The position numbers and the translations under genes were made by a program. A stretch of DNA of 52,696 nucleotides from Candidatus Saccharimonadota bacterium (GTDB lineage Bacteria > Patescibacteriota > Saccharimonadia > Saccharimonadales > UBA4665), in assembly GCA_025927415.1 (NCBI GenBank), contig JAICLK010000002.1, forward strand, positions 1-52,696, in the 5' to 3' direction. Positions 48,507 through 52,696 of the stretch are shown here, piece after piece (within the stretch, counting starts at the first letter, position 1; each line of letters starts with the position of its first letter). A model generated the notes under the pieces. The model was not told where the DNA came from, did not search any database, and saw only the letters and a list, made by a program, of their open reading frames with translations.

Positions 48507-49166
48507 ATGACTCCGGAAAATCCAAACACAGCAGCTGGCCCGGCACAGCCCACAGAAGAGCAGCCGCCAGTCCATCAGCCCACTGATCGGCACCAAGGGT
48601 TACGTGATACCTTGTCTATTGTTGCTGTTTTTGTGACGGCACTTGTTTTAGCATGGGGCCTTATTTCTTTTGTTTTTCAGTCGTATGAAGTTAATGGCTC
48701 TAGTATGGAAACGACGCTACAAAACAACGATCACCTTGTGGTTTGGAAAGTGGCACGTACGTGGGCGCGCATCACTAGACATCCTTACGTGCCAAACCGT
48801 GGCGACATCATTATCTTTAATGAACCGAATCTGGAACAATATGGTCAAGGTAACGATAAGCAGCTCGTTAAGCGCGTGATCGGACTACCCGGCGAGCGTG
48901 TAGTTGTGAAGAATGGTGAGATTACTATATATAATAAAGTCGACCCCAAAGGCTTTGACCCGGATAAGACGCTCGCTTATGGCAAGGTTATCCCGATGAC
49001 CTCTGGTGATATAAACCTCACCCTTGGGACAAACCAGATTTTTGTCTGCGGCGACAACCGGCCAGATTCACTTGACTCACGCGTCTTTGGGCCGGTAAAC
49101 CTCAATAATGTTGTTGGTAAACTCGCCGTGCGTGTACTGCCGCTAAATAACGCAAAAGTTTTCTAG
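48507..49166 (+). CDS. lepB: Signal peptidase I
   Basis: YEVNGSSMETTLQNNDHLVVWK; KQLVKRVIGLPGERVVV; FVCGDNRPDSLDSRVFGPV. Confidence 0.96.
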   Translation: MTPENPNTAAGPAQPTEEQPPVHQPTDRHQGLRDTLSIVAVFVTALVLAWGLISFVFQSYEVNGSSMETTLQNNDHLVVWKVARTWARITRHPYVPNRGDIIIFNEPNLEQYGQGNDKQLVKRVIGLPGERVVVKNGEITIYNKVDPKGFDPDKTLAYGKVIPMTSGDINLTLGTNQIFVCGDNRPDSLDSRVFGPVNLNNVVGKLAVRVLPLNNAKVF

Positions 49167-49168
49167 AA

Positions 49169-50020
49169 CTATTCGCCAAGTAGCTCAATAATTTTATTGA
49201 GCTGTTCATCTGACGTAAAAATAATTTCGAGCTTGCCACCCTTGGCCGTACGGCGGATTTGTACCGGTGCACCAAATCGCTTACTGAGTTTTTTGGTAGC
49301 CGGTGTTTCAGTACGCATACGCTCGCGCGTAGCTTTTGTTTCGCGAAAACCATCCTTCACCGACACTGCGAACTGCTCCGCCTGCCGCACGGTCCAACCA
49401 TGTGACAATACATTATTAAGTAGTATTGTTTGTTTATCGGGCCAATCTTTCAGCGCTAAAATAGCGCGCGCATGACCTTCAACAATTTGTTGTCGGCGTA
49501 ACGCCGTCTTTGCCCGCTCCGGCAACTGCAACAACCGCACGATATTGCTAATGGTCGAGCCAGCTTTGCCAAGGCGCTCGGCAATTTCCTCATATCCGAC
49601 CCCGAATTGCTGGTGCAGATATTCAATGGACGCTGCCTGTTCCAATGGTGATAGATCGACACGTTGCACATTTTCAATTAGCGCAATTTCCAACTGCTCT
49701 AACTCCTTGGTGGTTCGCACAATTGCCGGTACCGTTTCCAGGCCAGCAACTTGTGATGCACGCCATCGCCGTTCGCCGGCAATAATCATGTAGCCTTGGT
49801 CTGTTTTGGTTACAACCAGTGGCTGTAAGATACCGTATTGCTTTATAGATGCAGCCAGCTGCTTGATGGCCTCTGTATCAAACTCCTGCCGTGGCTGGTA
49901 ACGGTTCGGCGTAAGTTTTCCGAGTGGAATTTTTTCTACTCTGTCGGTTGCGGCAAGCAGCAGGCTATCATCAAAATCTTTTGGCAGTAGCGAGTCAAAA
50001 CCACGCCCAAGGCCGGTCAT
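49169..50020 (-). CDS. parB: Chromosome partitioning protein ParB
   Basis: MTGLGRGFDSLLPKD...NRYQPRQEFDTEAIKQLAASIKQYGILQPLVVTK...YMIIAGERRWRASQVAGL...ENVQRVDLSPLEQA. Confidence 0.97.
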   Translation of the reverse strand: MTGLGRGFDSLLPKDFDDSLLLAATDRVEKIPLGKLTPNRYQPRQEFDTEAIKQLAASIKQYGILQPLVVTKTDQGYMIIAGERRWRASQVAGLETVPAIVRTTKELEQLEIALIENVQRVDLSPLEQAASIEYLHQQFGVGYEEIAERLGKAGSTISNIVRLLQLPERAKTALRRQQIVEGHARAILALKDWPDKQTILLNNVLSHGWTVRQAEQFAVSVKDGFRETKATRERMRTETPATKKLSKRFGAPVQIRRTAKGGKLEIIFTSDEQLNKIIELLGE

Positions 50021-50030
50021 TTTTTTTCCA

Positions 50031-50789
50031 TTAGGCACGTTCCGAAACCTCCTTGGCAAGCTGTTTATAGGCACGAGCGCCTTTGCTCCAGCGATCGTGC
50101 TCAAATATGGTCTTGCCGAAGCTTGGCGCTTCGGCCAGACGCACATTGCGCGGAATCACCGTTTTAAATATCTTATCGCCAAAATACGTTTTGATTTCTT
50201 GTTTCACCTGTTCGGACAAACTGGTTCGCTTGTCATACATCGTAATTACTACGCCCAGAAGTTCGAGCGATGGATTTACCCCTTGCCGCACTCGCTGGAT
50301 GGTGTGGAGCAACTGCCCCAAACCTTCAAGCGCATAGTATTCTGCCTGCACAGGAATCAGCACGGAGTGCGCTGCGGCCAGCGCATTAACTGTTAGTAAT
50401 CCGAGTGAGGGTGGGCAGTCAATGATGACATACTCGTATACCGCGTGTTCCAAGGCCTCGCGCAGTCGGTACTCACGGCGCAATTCGCCAACAAGCTCCA
50501 CTTCCGCGCCAGCCAGGTTGGCATTTGTCGGTAAAACCAACAGACCGGGTGAGTTAGATTCATGCACCGCATCCACTAACGGTACTTTTCCGCTCAACAC
50601 TTCATAGGTGCCGGCACCCAGATTTTCTTTCGGTAATCCCAACCCACTCGTCACGTTACCCTGTGGGTCGAGATCAACCAGGAGCACGGGTTTTTTAGGT
50701 GTAGCTAGCTGTGCGGCTACATTCTCGGCAGTAGTCGTTTTGCCCACGCCACCCTTTTGGTTTACCACGGCAATAATTTTTGTTGGCAT
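50031..50789 (-). CDS. parA: Chromosome partitioning ATPase ParA/Soj
   Basis: MPTKIIAVVNQKGGVGKTTTAENVAAQLATPKKPVLLVDLDPQGNVTSGLG; start at 50789. Confidence 0.97.
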   Translation of the reverse strand: MPTKIIAVVNQKGGVGKTTTAENVAAQLATPKKPVLLVDLDPQGNVTSGLGLPKENLGAGTYEVLSGKVPLVDAVHESNSPGLLVLPTNANLAGAEVELVGELRREYRLREALEHAVYEYVIIDCPPSLGLLTVNALAAAHSVLIPVQAEYYALEGLGQLLHTIQRVRQGVNPSLELLGVVITMYDKRTSLSEQVKQEIKTYFGDKIFKTVIPRNVRLAEAPSFGKTIFEHDRWSKGARAYKQLAKEVSERA

Positions 50790-51171
50790 GTTCCCTCTTT
50801 CACCAAACAGTATACCATCTTGCCATAAGCGCACGAAAGACTAAGGTCCGTTGCATTGCACGTAGCCAAGGCCAGACTATAGACCAGGAGAACCAGCGAG
50901 CCTTATACTACCTACTGTGTGGTCCTTGCGTTCCACGCATAACTTAGATGGTTTGAGTTTATGAAAAATTTAAAGGCATAAAACAACTCCCTGTCAGCGA
51001 CGGTACCATTGCTACCAGCTATTTTTTAACCCTGCACTTTACTGCGCTAACTGTATTAAATAATGACTTTGTGTCGTTGCAACCTTGCTCGTGGGGTTAG
51101 CGCGATACACGGATGAGCTACTTGAGCAGACCAAGATGCCAGCAGCACCCTGCCTCACAAAACTAATAAAG

Positions 51172-52696
51172 TTAGTTTGTTTGCGTCTGTCCGGTGAGAC
51201 GCTGGATGGTGAGCGTCGTAAGAGTCGCACTATCACTAGCACTACTACCACTTATCCAGCCAAGCCCTACGCCGAGGTCGAGCGTGCCAGTGCCACCACT
51301 CCACGTATTTCCCGAAAAGTCAGACGTAAAGCCACTAATCGCGGCCGCGTTCGTAGCGGAACCTGTAGTTACACTAGAGGCATCTAGAGATAATATAACG
51401 TATCCATTCGTCAGTACTGTGGTGCTAGACGTGCAAGTAATGGTTGCCGATAAATTCCATGAGGTGGCTCCAGCGGCTCCCGTACCTATATGGGAAGTGG
51501 CTACTAGTGAGTCGGTTTGCGCATTCGTGCCCGAATGGCCATTATTGCCTTCGTAAATATTGAATATTGCCTTATCGTTGGCACCACCAAGTCCACTAAA
51601 CCAACCGCCGGCAGTTATCTGATATGACACGCCTCGCTGGCAATCGTTTGCCGGCAATGTAGTGTAGCCGGTGCTGAAGCCTGTTATGTTTACTCCTCCG
51701 GCTGCACCAGAAAGTTGATTCGAAGTATGGACGGCAGCATACATCAGGCCGTCACACCCAATCCATTGACCATTCTCCGCGCACTCGAAAGAATCGTCGT
51801 CGGTATTGTAGTACATGCCACCCTCCGTATTGTACGTACCACCACTGCCTGTTGGCACTGTTGGAGATGTACCGCTGACACAAAGGTGGTTTGTACCACC
51901 AGTACCACATGTGCCATACAGAGTAAGGATTGGATTAGTGTTGTTGCTTGAGCTACCGATGGTTAGGCTGCCATTGGAAGAAATGCTATCAAGCAAGTTG
52001 GCAGATGCATCTTGTACTTCAAACAAATCAGCAGTAGCCGTGCTGTTTTGTTTTGTTACGAGGGTTGCTGTGGTATTGGAAGAGCTGGCCGACTGGAAGA
52101 GGCCGGAGATACCACCGGTACCTTGGCCATACACACCAACACTACCCGCGGCTGACGAAGAGCTTACACCATAGACACCGTATGTGTTACCACTAGCACC
52201 GGCCGCCTGACCGTATACACCAATGGCCGCATTAGTAATGGAAGCAATTTGACCCCAAACACCATAGTTGACACCACTAGTAGCAGTCTCTTGGCCAAGC
52301 ACACCGGCAGCACCACCTGCCGTCGAATTAGTAGCCCCTTCTGCGCCGGCACCGGCACCAGTCCCAGTGTACTGGCCAAATACACCGAGGGAACCGGTAG
52401 TATTAGAACTATTCACGCCATGTACACCGGCAATGCTCCCACCACCCGAGGTGGTAACGCCGTAGACACCATCGGCAGTAACACTGGCGCCCTTTACCCC
52501 AATACCGCTTCCCGTGTTGTTGCCATACAATGCGATGGAGCTAGCAGAACTCGAGGAGTTCGTGCCTTGAATCGTAACCGTAGCGCCACTACCACCGCTA
52601 GTTCCCGTTACGACCGTGCTCGTAGCACTGGCAGACCCGAGCGTTGCACTCGTTGCGGTTAGTCCACCCTGGACGGTGACCGCACCGGCAGTTTGC
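51172..52696 (-). CDS. Large repetitive surface/adhesin-like protein, partial: N-terminus lies beyond the right window edge
   Basis: Gly/Ser/Thr-rich G-V-(Y/F/W)-G repeats (GVYGVTTSGGGSIAGVHG...GVFGQ...GVLGQ...GVWGQ...GVYGQ...), then NTEGGMYYNTDDDSFECAENGQWIGCDGLMYA. Frame stays open to 52696; the ORF-track start at 52530 is an internal TTG. Confidence 0.85.
   Translation of the reverse strand, partial: QTAGAVTVQGGLTATSATLGSASATSTVVTGTSGGSGATVTIQGTNSSSSASSIALYGNNTGSGIGVKGASVTADGVYGVTTSGGGSIAGVHGVNSSNTTGSLGVFGQYTGTGAGAGAEGATNSTAGGAAGVLGQETATSGVNYGVWGQIASITNAAIGVYGQAAGASGNTYGVYGVSSSSAAGSVGVYGQGTGGISGLFQSASSSNTTATLVTKQNSTATADLFEVQDASANLLDSISSNGSLTIGSSSNNTNPILTLYGTCGTGGTNHLCVSGTSPTVPTGSGGTYNTEGGMYYNTDDDSFECAENGQWIGCDGLMYAAVHTSNQLSGAAGGVNITGFSTGYTTLPANDCQRGVSYQITAGGWFSGLGGANDKAIFNIYEGNNGHSGTNAQTDSLVATSHIGTGAAGATSWNLSATITCTSSTTVLTNGYVILSLDASSVTTGSATNAAAISGFTSDFSGNTWSGGTGTLDLGVGLGWISGSSASDSATLTTLTIQRLTGQTQTN

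Noticed and set aside
50840-51171. Non-coding spacer beside parAB considered as parS, oriC or an RNA gene
   Set aside because: No TGTTTCACGTGAAACA-like site, tRNA T-arm or DnaA-box cluster was recognised; only weak AT-rich hairpins.

Overview
This 52.7-kb window is gene-dense and looks like a streamlined bacterial chromosome segment, probably CPR/Patescibacteria and most likely Saccharibacteria. The taxon is inferred from gene content and order, not proven. Standard code 11 fits: TGA stops are used and an RF2 gene is present. Housekeeping content includes glyS, recO, xseAB, rpmA, pyrG, ftsEX with a CHAP hydrolase, ctpA, prfB, secA, serS, lysS, greA, proS, rseP, frr, tsf, rpsB, rpmE, prfA-prmC, htrA, lepB and parAB, ending in a large repetitive surface protein. 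Main unusual observations: (1) a heliorhodopsin homologue at 31083-31895 whose TM7 retinal-binding Lys position reads Glu (GAA); (2) a GC-richer Mpa/ARC-type proteasomal ATPase at the left edge; (3) a kinase/receiver pair at 4706-5825 in which both phospho-acceptor positions read Glu; (4) an FHA plus transglutaminase-like fusion protein; (5) a two-copy family of long intergenic hairpins whose cores are both exactly 90 nt; (6) an inverted remnant of the EF-Ts gene 3' end near the intact rpsB-tsf locus; (7) a recurrent -10 box/7 nt/ATG spacing that predicts leaderless mRNAs for many genes. All calls come from reading the sequence and the ORF track; no database search was run.
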